Shown here: positions 35,154 to 44,157 of the stretch, piece after piece
Numbering within the stretch: the first letter of the stretch is position 1
Layout: each line of letters opens with the position of its first letter
Assembly: GCA_031272455.1 (NCBI GenBank)
Contig: JAISTS010000120.1
Location: forward strand, 1 to 44,157
Length of the DNA: 44,157 bases
Direction: 5' to 3'
Source of the DNA: Tannerella sp.
GTDB taxonomy: Bacteria > Bacteroidota > Bacteroidia > Bacteroidales > Tannerellaceae
The notes under the pieces: generated by a model
Seen by the model: the letters and a program-made list of their open reading frames with translations, nothing else
What the model was told of the DNA's origin: nothing
Database searches by the model: none
Translations under genes and position numbers: made by a program

Positions 35154-35734
35154 AATTCGTTACGGGATAAAAATTCAACTAATTTACTGACGGCGACTGC
35201 GCGATGACTGATGGTATTTTTGATTTCTTCGCCAAGTTGAGCAAACGTTTCAGTCTGATTTTCAGGGATAAACACGGGATCATACCCGAAACCGCCCTCG
35301 CCATGCCGCGTTTCTGCAATCTGACCGTTAACGATGCCTTCAAAAAAATGCTCTTCTCCGTTAATAATCAGAGCAATAACCGTACGGAAACGCGCTGTCC
35401 GGTCGGTCTGCCCCGACAGTTCGTCAAGCAGTTTGCTGATATTGGCATTGCTGTTGTGCTGCTCACCTGCGTAACGTGCTGAATGAACGCCCGGTCTGCC
35501 ATTCAAAGCCTTGACTTCCAGGCCTGTATCGTCGGCAAAACAATCCAATCCGAATTTTTGGCAGACATATTGCGCTTTCTGTAAAGCGTTGCCTTCCAGC
35601 GTGTCAGCCGTTTCCGGTATATCTTCATCCAACTGCAGTTCGGGCAGTCCGACAATCGAAATGCCGTCGGGCATCATTGCGCGTACTTCCTTGAGTTTGT
35701 GCAGATTGTTGGTTGCAAATACGATTTTTTTCAT
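35150..35734 (-). CDS. rdgB: Non-canonical purine NTP pyrophosphatase (RdgB/HAM1)
   Basis: This enzyme hydrolyses ITP, dITP and XTP to monophosphates and so keeps deaminated purines out of DNA and RNA. The 194-residue length is standard. Motifs are FATNNLHKLKEVRAMM (residues 5-20), DTLEGNALQKAQ, CFADDTGLEVKALNG with the catalytic Asp region, GVHSARYAG, GFGYDPVFIP and the end SHRAVAVSKL. All key positions appear intact. It overlaps porZ by 4 bp and follows yitT by 60 bp. Confidence 0.96.
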   Translation of the reverse strand: MKKIVFATNNLHKLKEVRAMMPDGISIVGLPELQLDEDIPETADTLEGNALQKAQYVCQKFGLDCFADDTGLEVKALNGRPGVHSARYAGEQHNSNANISKLLDELSGQTDRTARFRTVIALIINGEEHFFEGIVNGQIAETRHGEGGFGYDPVFIPENQTETFAQLGEEIKNTISHRAVAVSKLVEFLSRNEL

Positions 35735-35794
35735 TAATTTTCCTCTTCGGTTATTGATGATTTAATAACGTCGGGAAAGCTGTAAAATTGTGCT

Positions 35795-36667
35795 TTAGCG
35801 TATCGGGTCGAAACCTTCGCCATAAACGCCGCGCACCGAGCTTTGCGATATAAACGCATCCTGATCTATAGACTTGATCAGGCGGAAGATAGAGATGCTT
35901 TCGCGACTTTTTGCCATCAGTACGACGACCTTGACAGGCTCTTTGGTATAGCCACCCTGACCGTCAAGAATGGTGCAGCCGCGCCCCAAATCGCGTATGA
36001 TGCGATCGGCTATTTCGTCATATTTCTGCGAAAAAATCATAAACTGAACCGACTGATTATTAGCGTTTAGCACCTTGTCGAGAATGTAGTTGTTGAAAAA
36101 CATTTCCACGAAACCGAAAACGATTTTGTCCACGTCGTGGAAGATGAAATACGACGAGCCTATGATGAAAAAATCGCAGAACAGCAATGTTCGTCCGATA
36201 GATATATGCTTGTATTTGTGTATGATAGCTCCGATAATATCCGTGCCGCCGGTGCTGCCGTTCGACGAGAAAATGATGCCCAGCCCCGTTCCGCACAGCG
36301 CACCGCCTATCAGAATGGACATAAACGGCTGACCTTCAATGACCGGCTTGCCGTCGAGCAGCCACTCGAAAAACATCAGCGAGAACGTCAGCGACACGAC
36401 GCCAAAGATGGTGTTGAGCATAAATCGTAGCCCTAACATCTTGTAAGCCAAGATTAAAAGCCCGACATTGATAGCGGCGTAAGTCAGCGAAACCGGTATT
36501 TTCGTTACGAAAAACAGCAGCGAACAGATACCTGTAACTCCACCCGGCACGATCTCGTTCGACAGGATAAAACCGTTGAAACCAAAGCCATAGATCAACG
36601 TCCCGACGATAATAAAGAGGTAGTCGCGCAGGGGATGATAAATCTTGTATAAGGAGTTTTTGACCAT
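35795..36667 (-). CDS. YitT family membrane protein (DUF2179)
   Basis: The 290-residue protein has five to six membrane segments (LFIIVGTLIYGFGFNGFILS, VSLTYAAINVGLLILAYKML and so on) with the family block NEIVPGGVTGICSLLF and SSNGSTGGTDIIGAIIHKY. A soluble C-terminal DUF2179 domain follows (VQFMIFSQKYDEIADRIIRD, GQGGYTKEPVKVVVLMAKS). The transport substrate is unknown. Its ATG lies only 5 bp after the leuS' stop, so it is cotranscribed with it. Confidence 0.9.
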   Translation of the reverse strand: MVKNSLYKIYHPLRDYLFIIVGTLIYGFGFNGFILSNEIVPGGVTGICSLLFFVTKIPVSLTYAAINVGLLILAYKMLGLRFMLNTIFGVVSLTFSLMFFEWLLDGKPVIEGQPFMSILIGGALCGTGLGIIFSSNGSTGGTDIIGAIIHKYKHISIGRTLLFCDFFIIGSSYFIFHDVDKIVFGFVEMFFNNYILDKVLNANNQSVQFMIFSQKYDEIADRIIRDLGRGCTILDGQGGYTKEPVKVVVLMAKSRESISIFRLIKSIDQDAFISQSSVRGVYGEGFDPIR

Positions 36668-36672
36668 GAAAA

Positions 36673-37854
36673 TCAGACAACTACGTTGGCAATCTTATTA
36701 GGCACGACGATAACTTTCTTTACCGGTTTGCCTTCAATCCATTTTTGCGAATTTTCGTTTTCGAGGACGGCTTTTTCGACCTCTTCCTTGCTTGCACCCG
36801 GCTGAAAATCAAGCGTAAACCGCGCCTTTCCGTTGAACGAAACGGTATATTTCACCGTGTTTTCTTTCAGATACTCCTCGTTGTAATCGGGGAAACGGGC
36901 GTCGCAAACGGTAGTCGTGTTGCCCAGACGGTGCCACAGCTCTTCGGCTATATGCGGCGCGAAAGGCGAAAGGACAATGACAAAATCCTGTAATACAGCG
37001 CGTTTATTGCATTTCAGGGCTGTCAGCTCGTTGGCGCAAATCATAAACGCGGCGACGGATGTGTTGAACGAGAAATTTTCGATGTCCTGCCCGATTTTCT
37101 TAATCAGTTTGTGGATGGATTTGAGTTCGTCAGGCGTCGGCTGCGCGTCGGAAACGGAAAAATTATCGCCATCGAAAAACAGGTTCCAGAACTTGCGCAG
37201 AAAGCGGCTTACGCCATCTATCCCGTTGGTATCCCAAGGTTTAGACTGCTCGACCGGACCGAGAAACATCTCGTAAAGCCGCAGCGTGTCGGCGCCAAAT
37301 TTTTCGACCACATCGTCGGGATTGACAACGTTATACATTGATTTTGACATCTTTTCGACTGCCCAGCCGCAGACGTATTTGCCGTCTTCAAGGATAAACT
37401 CAGCGTCGCGGTATTCGGGATTCCAGTTGCGGAACGCCTCCAAATCAAGCACATCATTGGAAACAATATTGACGTCAACGTGGATGGGCGTTACGTCGTA
37501 ACTGTCTTTCAATCCGAAAGATACGAATTTGTTGGCGCCTTTGATGCGATAGACGAAATTCGACCTGCCCTGGATCATCCCCTGATTTATCAGTTTGCGG
37601 AACGGCTCTTCGTCTTTGACATAGCCGTAATCGTGCAGGAATTTATTCCAGAAACGGCTGTAAATCAGGTGTCCGGTAGCATGCTCTGTGCCGCCGACGT
37701 ACAGATCCACATTGCCCCAGTAGTCGTTAGCCACTTTCGACACTAACGCCTTGTCGTTGTGCGGGTCTTCGTACCGCAGATAATAAGCCGACGAGCCTGC
37801 AAAACCGGGCATCGTAGCCAGTTCGAGCGGATATTTCTTGTTTTTTGAGTCCAT
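36673..37854 (-). CDS. leuS: Leucine--tRNA ligase, C-terminal part only (N-terminal half absent)
   Basis: The 393-residue product matches only the second half of Bacteroidales LeuRS. It begins [20 protein letters not shown], i.e. where the catalytic domain resumes after the CP1 editing domain, and carries [30 protein letters not shown] (KMSKS at 168-172), the anticodon-binding helices and a C-terminal domain ending [15 protein letters not shown]. The HIGH-containing N-terminal catalytic part and the whole editing domain (more than 500 residues) are missing. The frame cannot be extended: a TAA lies in frame 9 bases before the ATG, and beyond it comes a promoter and dxs. Nothing in the remaining reading frame is broken. 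It stands at the head of a unit with yitT, rdgB and porZ. Alone it could not charge tRNA-Leu. It may be a split-enzyme subunit, a remnant of a duplicate, or an assembly artefact. Confidence 0.9.
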   Translation of the reverse strand: MDSKNKKYPLELATMPGFAGSSAYYLRYEDPHNDKALVSKVANDYWGNVDLYVGGTEHATGHLIYSRFWNKFLHDYGYVKDEEPFRKLINQGMIQGRSNFVYRIKGANKFVSFGLKDSYDVTPIHVDVNIVSNDVLDLEAFRNWNPEYRDAEFILEDGKYVCGWAVEKMSKSMYNVVNPDDVVEKFGADTLRLYEMFLGPVEQSKPWDTNGIDGVSRFLRKFWNLFFDGDNFSVSDAQPTPDELKSIHKLIKKIGQDIENFSFNTSVAAFMICANELTALKCNKRAVLQDFVIVLSPFAPHIAEELWHRLGNTTTVCDARFPDYNEEYLKENTVKYTVSFNGKARFTLDFQPGASKEEVEKAVLENENSQKWIEGKPVKKVIVVPNKIANVVV

Positions 37855-37874
37855 TTTATCTTATTTTCCGACCG

Positions 37875-37905
37875 CAAAAGTAATACTTTTTCAGAGCATT
37901 GCAAA
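37875..37905 (-). promoter_or_regulatory. Promoter for the leuS' unit (Bacteroidetes type)
   Basis: On the minus strand TTTG (complement of 37902-37905) and TACTTTTG (complement of 37875-37882) are 19 bp apart. The ATG of the shortened leuS lies only about 20 bp downstream, so the truncated gene is placed like a gene with its own start signals. Confidence 0.68.
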
Positions 37906-37970
37906 ATTCATTTCTTTATACTAAACAAGTTTTTTCGGCGTTACGAATACACAATATCAGCCGAATTGCG

Positions 37971-37978
37971 TACTTTTG
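37971..37978 (+). promoter_or_regulatory. -7 element for dxs-trkA-trkH
   Basis: TACTTTTG at 37971-37978 matches the -7 consensus and lies 17 bp before the dxs ATG at 37996. No TTTG box is present at the expected distance, so the promoter is weak or relies on another signal. Confidence 0.45.
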
Positions 37979-37995
37979 CGGCGAAATTGAACAGT

Positions 37996-39951
37996 ATGAT
38001 TTCAGACAACGAAGAACAACTATTGACGGGAATTGACAGTCCTGCCGACCTGCGAGCCTTGCCTGCTGCTAAATTGGAGCAGGTTTGCCGCGAGTTGCGT
38101 CAATATATTATTGATGTACTGTCGGTTAATCCCGGACATCTGGCGGCGAGTCTTGGCACTGTGGAGCTGACCGTCGCCCTGCACTACGTTTTCGATACGC
38201 CCCGCGACCGCATCGTGTGGGACGTCGGGCATCAGGCGTACGGGCACAAGATTTTGACGGGCAGACGCGACGCTTTTCACACTTTGCGCCGTTTCAACGG
38301 CATCAGCGGCTTTCCCAATCCGGCTGAAAGTGAGTACGATGCGTTTATTGCCGGACATGCGTCCAATTCCATTTCGGCGGCGCTCGGGATGGCTATCGCT
38401 TCGGAGCTGAAACACGAAGCCGAGCGGCATGTCGTAGCCGTGATTGGCGACGGCGCAATGACCGGCGGGCTTGCCTACGAAGGTCTGAACAACGCCTCGA
38501 CAAATCCAAACAATATACTTATCATCCTCAACGACAACGATATGGCTATCGACCAGAATGTCGGCGGGTTGAGCAAATATCTCGTCAATATCACGACGAG
38601 CAAGACCTACAACTGGATACGTTATAATATTTATCAGCGGCTGCTGAAACTGAATATCATCTCCGAAAATCGTCGCGAGAATATTCTGCGGTTCAACAAC
38701 AGCCTCAAAGCGCTTATCAACCGTCAACATAATCTGTTTGAGGGATTCAGCATACGCTATTTCGGACCGGTTGACGGGCACAACGTCGCCGACCTCGTCC
38801 GTAAGTTGAACGATATCAAGCACATGAAAGGTCCGAAGTTGCTGCATATCAAAACGACCAAGGGCAAGGGCTTCAAACCTGCCGAAGAATCGGCGACCGA
38901 ATGGCACGCGCCGGGGAAATTCAACAAAGAGACGGGCGAGCGCCTAATACACGTTAACCTGAACGAGCCGCAACTCTATCAGGATGTTTTCGGACATACT
39001 CTGGTCGAGCTGGCGGAGCACGACAAGCGCGTTGCAGGCATCACGCCCGCTATGCCGACAGGCTGCTCGATGACGTATATGATGAAGGCATTTCCGGAGC
39101 GCACGTTCGACGTCGGAATAGCCGAAGGACACGCAGTAACGTTTGCCGCAGGATTGGCGAAAGAGGGGATGATACCGTTTTGCAATATCTATTCGTCGTT
39201 TATGCAACGCGCTTATGATGAGGTAATTCACGACGTCGCCATACAGCGACTGCACGTCATCCTGTGCCTCGACCGCGCCGGACTTGTTGGCGAAGACGGC
39301 GTTACGCATCACGGCTTGTTCGATATGGCGTGCCTGCGACCGGTGCCGGGGCTGACTATCGCTTCGCCACTCAACGAAGTTGACCTGCGCAACCTGATGT
39401 ACACGGCGTACAAGACCGACGACGGACCGTTCGTTATCCGTTATCCGCGCGGCAAGGGCGAATTAGTCAACTGGCGCAACGAGATGCAGATGCTGCCCGT
39501 CGGCAAGGGGCGCAAGCTCAGCGACGGCGACGAGGTGGCTCTGCTGTCGATAGGTCCTATCGGCAACGAGGCGCGTAAAGCTATCGAAATACTTGCGAAA
39601 GAGAGCTTTTCGGTTGCGCATTATGATATGATATTTTTGAAACCGATAGATGAAGACATTCTGCACGAAGTTGGTGCTAAGTTTCGGCATATCATCACGG
39701 TTGAAAACGGGACGCTGACAGGCGGTCTGGGCAGCGCCGTGTCGGAATTTATGGTTGAGAACGGCTACGGGGCGCGTATCAAGCGTCTCGGCGTCGGCGA
39801 TGAATTTGTCGCACACGGCAGCATCGCCGAACTGCAGCGCAGCTGCGGATTGGATGCCGAAAGCATTGCCGCTGCTGTCCGCGAACTTGTCCTTCGGGAC
39901 GAAAAGAAAAAGAATACTGCGATGTTGTCATTTTTTAATATACTGTCATGA
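37996..39951 (+). CDS. dxs: 1-deoxy-D-xylulose-5-phosphate synthase
   Basis: DXS condenses pyruvate and glyceraldehyde-3-phosphate, with thiamine diphosphate, in the first step of the MEP isoprenoid pathway. The 651-residue length is usual. Visible features are [15 protein letters not shown], the ThDP site [20 protein letters not shown] with GDG and a later [19 protein letters not shown], the catalytic Glu region [18 protein letters not shown], and [16 protein letters not shown]. The frame is open upstream to a TTG at 37966, but that would place codons over the -7 element, so the ATG at 37996 is the start. TrkA overlaps its end by 4 bp; the pairing of these genes has no obvious metabolic reason. 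Confidence 0.96.
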   Translation: MISDNEEQLLTGIDSPADLRALPAAKLEQVCRELRQYIIDVLSVNPGHLAASLGTVELTVALHYVFDTPRDRIVWDVGHQAYGHKILTGRRDAFHTLRRFNGISGFPNPAESEYDAFIAGHASNSISAALGMAIASELKHEAERHVVAVIGDGAMTGGLAYEGLNNASTNPNNILIILNDNDMAIDQNVGGLSKYLVNITTSKTYNWIRYNIYQRLLKLNIISENRRENILRFNNSLKALINRQHNLFEGFSIRYFGPVDGHNVADLVRKLNDIKHMKGPKLLHIKTTKGKGFKPAEESATEWHAPGKFNKETGERLIHVNLNEPQLYQDVFGHTLVELAEHDKRVAGITPAMPTGCSMTYMMKAFPERTFDVGIAEGHAVTFAAGLAKEGMIPFCNIYSSFMQRAYDEVIHDVAIQRLHVILCLDRAGLVGEDGVTHHGLFDMACLRPVPGLTIASPLNEVDLRNLMYTAYKTDDGPFVIRYPRGKGELVNWRNEMQMLPVGKGRKLSDGDEVALLSIGPIGNEARKAIEILAKESFSVAHYDMIFLKPIDEDILHEVGAKFRHIITVENGTLTGGLGSAVSEFMVENGYGARIKRLGVGDEFVAHGSIAELQRSCGLDAESIAAAVRELVLRDEKKKNTAMLSFFNILS

Positions 39952-41288
39952 ATGTAGTTATAGCGGGTGCGGGCGAAGTGGGGACGCACCTTGCAAAAAT
40001 GCTTTCCCGCGAACAGCACGACATCGTTATCATGGACGAGAACGATGAGAAATTAGCTTTTGCACAGTCGGGGTTCGACGTGTTGCCGGTTGTAGGCAAT
40101 CCCACCTCGCCCAACGACCTCGAAGCCGCCCGTGTCAGGACGGCAGACCTCTTTGTCAGCGTTACGCCCGAAGAAACGACAAATATCACGGCGTGTATGC
40201 TGGCATCGAACCTCGGCGCACAGAAAACATTCGCCCGTATCAACAATTATGAGTACCTGCTGCCGAAAAACAAAGAACTGTTCGAGAAAATCGGCGTCAG
40301 CTCAATGATATATCCCGAAATGCTTGCAGCAAAGGAAATTGTGTCGTCGGTCAAACGTCCGTGGACACGGCAGTATTGGGAATTGTTTGGCGGCGGACTG
40401 ATACTGCTTGGCGTGAAAGTGCGCGAAAATGCACCTGTCGCCGGTAAACCGCTGTTCGAGCTGCTTGCCAATAACAAAAAGAGGTATCATATCGTAGCCA
40501 TTAAGCGTGAAAACGAGATGATTATCCCTCGCGGACAGGATTGTGTGATGCCCGACGACCTTGTTTTTATCAGCACCACGCGCGAATACGAAGAAGATGT
40601 GCGCATATTCACGGGCAAACACGGACCCGAAATCAAGAATATCTTTATCATGGGCGGCAGCCGAATAGCTTATCGCACAAGCCAGTATCTGCCAAGCAAT
40701 ATCCAGATAAAAATTATCGAACATAACCGCGAAAAAAGTGTCCAGCTTGCCGAGTCGCTGCCCGACAATGTGCTCATTATCAATGGCGACGCCCGCGATA
40801 CCGACTTGCTGATACAGGAAGGCATACGCCAAACGCAAGCGTTCATCGCTCTGACCGACGACTCAAGCGCAAATATCCTCGCATGTATGGCTGCAAAACG
40901 GTTTGGCGTTTATAAAACCATCGCGCAAATTGAGAATATTGACTATATCCCGCTTGCCGCCAAGATGGACATCGGCTCGGTCATCAATAAGAAACTGATT
41001 GCTGCAAGCCATATTTATCAGTTTTTGCTCGACGCCGACGTGTCGAACATCAAATGTCTCGCCATTGCCAACGCCAATGTTGCCGAACTGATAGCGCACG
41101 ACAAATCCTACATCACCCGTAAAGCGGTGAAAGACCTTGACCTTCCGCACGATATGACGCTTGGCGGGCTTATCCGCGACGACCATCCTATGATGGTTGA
41201 AGGCGACACGCAAATACGTCCTAACGACCGCGTGATGGTTTTCTGCCTCGAATCGGCAATGACTAAACTGAAGAAATATTTCAACTGA
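39948..41288 (+). CDS. trkA: Trk potassium uptake system NAD-binding protein TrkA
   Basis: TrkA is the cytosolic gating ring of the TrkAH K+ transporter. The 446-residue protein holds two RCK units. The first starts [19 protein letters not shown], with an intact GxGxxG nucleotide site, and has an acidic DEN after beta-strand 2. The second begins [19 protein letters not shown], where the glycine motif is only GGSRIA, so nucleotide binding may be restricted to the first unit. RCK_C parts follow each ([18 protein letters not shown] and [18 protein letters not shown]). The ATG overlaps the dxs stop, and trkH follows 5 bp later. Confidence 0.95.
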   Translation: MNVVIAGAGEVGTHLAKMLSREQHDIVIMDENDEKLAFAQSGFDVLPVVGNPTSPNDLEAARVRTADLFVSVTPEETTNITACMLASNLGAQKTFARINNYEYLLPKNKELFEKIGVSSMIYPEMLAAKEIVSSVKRPWTRQYWELFGGGLILLGVKVRENAPVAGKPLFELLANNKKRYHIVAIKRENEMIIPRGQDCVMPDDLVFISTTREYEEDVRIFTGKHGPEIKNIFIMGGSRIAYRTSQYLPSNIQIKIIEHNREKSVQLAESLPDNVLIINGDARDTDLLIQEGIRQTQAFIALTDDSSANILACMAAKRFGVYKTIAQIENIDYIPLAAKMDIGSVINKKLIAASHIYQFLLDADVSNIKCLAIANANVAELIAHDKSYITRKAVKDLDLPHDMTLGGLIRDDHPMMVEGDTQIRPNDRVMVFCLESAMTKLKKYFN

Positions 41289-41293
41289 ACAGT

Positions 41294-42742
41294 ATGAATA
41301 TCCGGTTTGTAATGAAGGTATTAGGGATGATGCACGTCATCGAGAGCTGTTTTCTGCTCGGAGCGACGGGCGTGGCGTTCTGGTATGACGGTTCCGACTT
41401 TTATCCACTGCTCATCTCTTTCTGTGTGATGATTAGCGTCGGGGCGCTGCTTTGGCTGGCAGGACGCAGCGCGAGCCAGACCTACGCCGGACGGCGCGAA
41501 GGTAGCCTTGCCGTAGCGCTTACTTGGCTGATGCTCACCTGCTTTGGTATGCTGCCGTACTTGCTTGGCGGATATGTTGATAATGTTACAGACGCCTTCT
41601 ACGAAACGATGTCGGGTTTCACAACTACGGGAGCAAGCATTTTTCGAGAGGTCGAAACGCTGCCGCACGGCATACTGTTCTGGCGCAGTCTGACACAATG
41701 GCAGGGCGGCGTGGGCATCATCGTCTTTACTGTGGCGTTGCTGCCTTTGGTCGGCGGTGGGGCAAATCAGCTGTTCGACGCCGAAACCTCGGCAATTATG
41801 CACGAACATTTTCTGCCGCGCATCACGCAGATAGCAAAACGTTTTTTCGGCATTTATGTGCTGATAACTTGCGTGTTGACTTTGCTGCTTTGGCTTGGAC
41901 CGATGGATTTCTTCGACGCGCTGAACCACGCCATGACAACGGTGTCGTCAGGTGGCTATTCGACAAAAAATAATGGTCTCGTGTTTTGGGATTCGCCTTA
42001 TATTTACTATGTTACAACATTTTTTATGTTTGTCGCCGCGCTGAATTTTACGCTGATTTATTTTCTTTTCAAAGGCAAAGGCAGTAAAATCACAAAGAAC
42101 GAGGAGACACGTTATTTCGCTGCTTTTATCTTAATTCCGACATTGTTAATGCTTGTGTTACAGCTTATTCACAATCACGGAGATAATGTTGAGCAGGTCT
42201 TTCGCACGACGCTTTTCCAGATAACTTCACTCATCACGACAACCGGATTTGTGGTTACGGATTATGTAGGCTGGGGTTCGATTTTCACTATGATTGCGCT
42301 GATACTGATGACGGTATGCGGTTGCGCAGGCTCGACAGCAGGCGGATTGAAAATGGGTCGCTTCGTTATCCTGATTAAAAATACGAAAAACGAATTTAAA
42401 AAGCAGACACATCCCAATGCCGTCATTCCGGTTCGTATGAACGGGCAGGTCATCCCAGAACATATCGTGCAGCGCGTTCAGACCTTTGCATTCATCTATC
42501 TTGCTTTGATAATCACGGGTAGCGCCGTGTTGCTCGTTGACGGTCAGTCGTTTGACGAAGCTGTCGGACTGGCTGTTTCGGCGATCAGCAATGTCGGTCC
42601 CGCTCTGGGGCAGTATGCCAACGGAGTTGTTGCCGACCTCGACGAAGTGGTGAAATGGACGCTCGCTTTCCTGATGGTAGTCGGGCGTCTCGAAATATTC
42701 ACCGTATTGGCGCTGTTTATGCCGGCATTTTGGAAACGATGA
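41294..42742 (+). CDS. trkH: Trk potassium uptake channel subunit TrkH
   Basis: TrkH is the inner-membrane K+-translocating subunit. Its 482 residues include about ten membrane segments. The four filter regions are visible as GFTTTGASIF, VSSGGYSTKN, TTTGFVVTDY and ISNVGPALGQ; each keeps the central Gly of the K+ filter. It partners with TrkA encoded just upstream; the KtrB-like or TrkH-like subtype is decided by length and by the RCK ring, here TrkH. It converges with the RidA-like gene at 42743-42776. Confidence 0.95.
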   Translation: MNIRFVMKVLGMMHVIESCFLLGATGVAFWYDGSDFYPLLISFCVMISVGALLWLAGRSASQTYAGRREGSLAVALTWLMLTCFGMLPYLLGGYVDNVTDAFYETMSGFTTTGASIFREVETLPHGILFWRSLTQWQGGVGIIVFTVALLPLVGGGANQLFDAETSAIMHEHFLPRITQIAKRFFGIYVLITCVLTLLLWLGPMDFFDALNHAMTTVSSGGYSTKNNGLVFWDSPYIYYVTTFFMFVAALNFTLIYFLFKGKGSKITKNEETRYFAAFILIPTLLMLVLQLIHNHGDNVEQVFRTTLFQITSLITTTGFVVTDYVGWGSIFTMIALILMTVCGCAGSTAGGLKMGRFVILIKNTKNEFKKQTHPNAVIPVRMNGQVIPEHIVQRVQTFAFIYLALIITGSAVLLVDGQSFDEAVGLAVSAISNVGPALGQYANGVVADLDEVVKWTLAFLMVVGRLEIFTVLALFMPAFWKR

Positions 42743-42776
42743 AATTTATTTGTGTGATTGATTAATAATGTGATAT

Positions 42777-43895
42777 TTAACTCGTAATTTGTAGCGTTGC
42801 CATACATTCTGCTTCAATCAGCCAGCCCGGACGGCATATTGGGGCAAGGAGGATGACTTTTGGCAACGAAGAATACTTGTCGTTGAAATAGCCATTAATG
42901 CACTGATAATCAGCTATATCACGCAGATAAATCAACAGACAGGCGACGTCGCTGAAGGTAGCGTCTGCTTCGGCGAGCAAGGCTCCGATGTTTTCCATCA
43001 TCCGCTCCGCCTGTTTTAATACATTGTGAGGATGTACTATCTGTCCCTTATTGTCGATGCTTGCCGTACCGGAGATTAAGACGTGAGTACGGTCGTCGTA
43101 GCGTATTGCTGTGCCGCGTTCGAAAGTAACGCCGTACTCATGCGTCGGGTTGAGATGCGAGGCGGCATGCAGGTATGTAATCTGTTGAGGAAGCAGTCCG
43201 TCAACAGCATAAGCATCCATTGAAACGACAGAGGGCGAGGCAGCCTGCCGTCCCTCGATGCCGGTGCTGGCGATGAAGTGCGTGTCTTTAGTCAAGCCTT
43301 GGGATGCGAAAAACTCACTGCGGGTTTTAGCCATGCCTGCGTAATGCAGGTCGATGTCGCGCACGAAGACCCATGTACGCATACAGTTGCGTTCAAGAGT
43401 ACAGCCTTCTGCCGCCAGCATGTCGGAGTAAGAGCGAAAAATCTGCGCCGTCTGCGTTGCCGAGGTTTCTGCATCTGTATAAAGACCTGTGTGGATAAAA
43501 TGATGCATACCGGAATGGTTTATCACAGTGGCATTTGCGCTGCGAGATATGCTATTTGAAGGTACGATATAAAGCCATACGGCAAGTTTGGCGCCTGACA
43601 GTGGCGGCTGCTGCACGACAGACACGGCTGTATGTCCCTGATTTACATCTATATATTGGGTTTGATTTACGAGGTCGCTGACAAAATATCGTTTGAAAGC
43701 GACGCCCAAGCCTTGCGGTAAAGTTTGAAGTAGCCTTGCGACGCCTGCCTCTATCCGGTGAAACTGCTCTGCTGCATCGCAAACAATGTCGCCATATAAA
43801 CTCACTATCGCGTGATATTCAGGGAAGTCCGCCTCAAAAGCGCTGTAAGCGGCTTCTACAGACAAGTCTTCCCATGCTGTTTTATGATATGTCAT
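42777..43895 (-). CDS. Long RidA (YjgF/YER057c/UK114)-like protein
   Basis: The 372-residue protein is about three times a single RidA domain. The C-terminal third is the recognisable RidA part: THVLISGTASIDNKGQIVHP, QAERMMENIGALLAEADATF and LLIYLRDIADYQ, ending CRPGWLIEAECMATLQI; the Arg of the deaminase site is suggested in CRPGW. The middle also looks RidA-like in fold (ISRSANATVINHSGMHHFIH, RSYSDMLAAEGCTLERNCMR, TWVFVRDIDLHYAGM), so the protein may hold tandem RidA units or a chorismatase-type fold (FkbO/Hyg5-like). The start is the ATG at 43895 (MTYHKTAWEDL); the frame is open further upstream, but that stretch covers a promoter. Substrate unknown. Confidence 0.72.
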   Translation of the reverse strand: MTYHKTAWEDLSVEAAYSAFEADFPEYHAIVSLYGDIVCDAAEQFHRIEAGVARLLQTLPQGLGVAFKRYFVSDLVNQTQYIDVNQGHTAVSVVQQPPLSGAKLAVWLYIVPSNSISRSANATVINHSGMHHFIHTGLYTDAETSATQTAQIFRSYSDMLAAEGCTLERNCMRTWVFVRDIDLHYAGMAKTRSEFFASQGLTKDTHFIASTGIEGRQAASPSVVSMDAYAVDGLLPQQITYLHAASHLNPTHEYGVTFERGTAIRYDDRTHVLISGTASIDNKGQIVHPHNVLKQAERMMENIGALLAEADATFSDVACLLIYLRDIADYQCINGYFNDKYSSLPKVILLAPICRPGWLIEAECMATLQITS

Positions 43896-43919
43896 CGTTA
43901 AGTATTTCGTTAGAAACCG

Positions 43920-43950
43920 CAAAATTACAAAAAAATAGTCGCAAAACAAG
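43920..43950 (-). promoter_or_regulatory. Promoter for the RidA-like gene
   Basis: The complement of 43920-43927 reads TAATTTTG, a full -7 match. CTTG (complement of 43947-43950), 19 bp upstream, matches three of four -33 bases. Confidence 0.5.
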
Positions 43951-43971
43951 TTTCGTATCAAAAATAAAACG

Positions 43972-43979
43972 TATCTTTG
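43972..43979 (+). promoter_or_regulatory. -7 element for the fumarase gene
   Basis: TATCTTTG at 43972-43979 is an exact -7 match 17 bp before the ATG at 43997. No good -33 box is seen at 19-21 bp. Confidence 0.45.
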
Positions 43980-43996
43980 TGCCAATAATTTAAAAT

Positions 43997-44157
43997 ATGG
44001 CAACAGTACAATTCAAGTATCAGGAGCCTTTCCCGACTGGGAAGGATACAACGGAGTATTATCTACTCACAAAAGATTATGTATCAACGTCTTCGTTTGA
44101 AGGCAAAGAGGTGTTGAAGGTTGCGCCGGAGGCTTTGACGGCGCTTGCACGGACGGC
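43997..44157 (+). CDS. Fumarate hydratase class I, N-terminal 53 codons (cut by window edge)
   Basis: The product starts [20 protein letters not shown] and continues with [20 protein letters not shown], then [13 protein letters not shown]. This is the typical N-terminus of the Fe-S (class I, FumA/FumB type) fumarase in Bacteroidetes, which interconverts fumarate and malate in the reductive succinate branch. Only the first tenth lies in the window; the cluster-binding cysteines are beyond the edge. Assignment rests on the recalled start sequence. Confidence 0.85.
   Translation, partial: MATVQFKYQEPFPTGKDTTEYYLLTKDYVSTSSFEGKEVLKVAPEALTALART

Noticed and set aside
37966-37995. Longer dxs start at a TTG
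   Set aside because: It would put codons over the TACTTTTG -7 element and adds residues not typical of DXS; the ATG at 37996 is better.
43896-44003. N-terminal extension of the RidA-like gene by 36 codons
   Set aside because: The extra stretch covers two -7 elements and overlaps the fumarase start; it looks hydrophobic by chance from AT-rich sequence.

Overview
The window is a compact stretch of a Bacteroidota chromosome, almost certainly order Bacteroidales. The evidence is the Bacteroidetes-type promoter (TTTG, 19-21 bp, TAnnTTTG) in front of many genes, three type IX secretion system (T9SS) genes (porU, porW/sprE, porZ), lineage-typical families (LemA with DUF3137, SpoIIM with DUF4129 and DUF4350, UxaE-like epimerase) and Bacteroidales-like gene orders. 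Both ends are cut: alaS on the left (minus strand) and a class I fumarase gene on the right (plus strand). I see no tRNA, rRNA, CRISPR array, phage or intact insertion sequence.

Left part (1-9,900): alaS' diverges from an M23 peptidase and a MerR regulator. A minus-strand unit (acyltransferase, FAH-family hydrolase, porU) ends flush against merR. Another minus-strand unit carries a PASTA protein, rluD and ddl, followed by rpmH, a 51-residue gene with its own promoter.

Middle part (10,000-25,900): menA with an overlapping CAAX-type protease gene, a lone UxaE-like epimerase, frr and rsgA (closed by a clear terminator), and a minus-strand OmpA/TPR lipoprotein. Then follows a long plus-strand run: aroA, a small Cys/His membrane protein, a metal ABC permease, spoIIM, an unknown membrane protein, DUF4129, DUF4350, an M28 peptidase, a small unknown protein and a PaaK-like ligase.

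Right part (25,900-44,157): a promoter-equipped MazEF-like toxin-antitoxin pair meets porW tail to tail. Next come lemA and DUF3137 (minus), a gene-remnant region, the minus-strand series leuS', yitT, rdgB, porZ, and divergently dxs, trkA, trkH. A long RidA-like gene (minus) and fumarase (plus) end the window.

The most unusual observation is leuS. Only the C-terminal 393 codons are present. They start exactly where LeuRS homology resumes after the editing domain, behind an in-frame stop and a well-formed promoter, while the HIGH-motif half and the editing domain are absent from the window. This is a split synthetase, a decayed duplicate or an assembly junction. Other points worth a look are an orphan metal permease with a small CC-x2-H-x2-C membrane protein, a SpoIIM/DUF4129/DUF4350 cluster without its usual MoxR and DUF58 partners, a PorW with a long acidic-then-basic tail, and an orphan reading frame between the DUF3137 gene and porZ.
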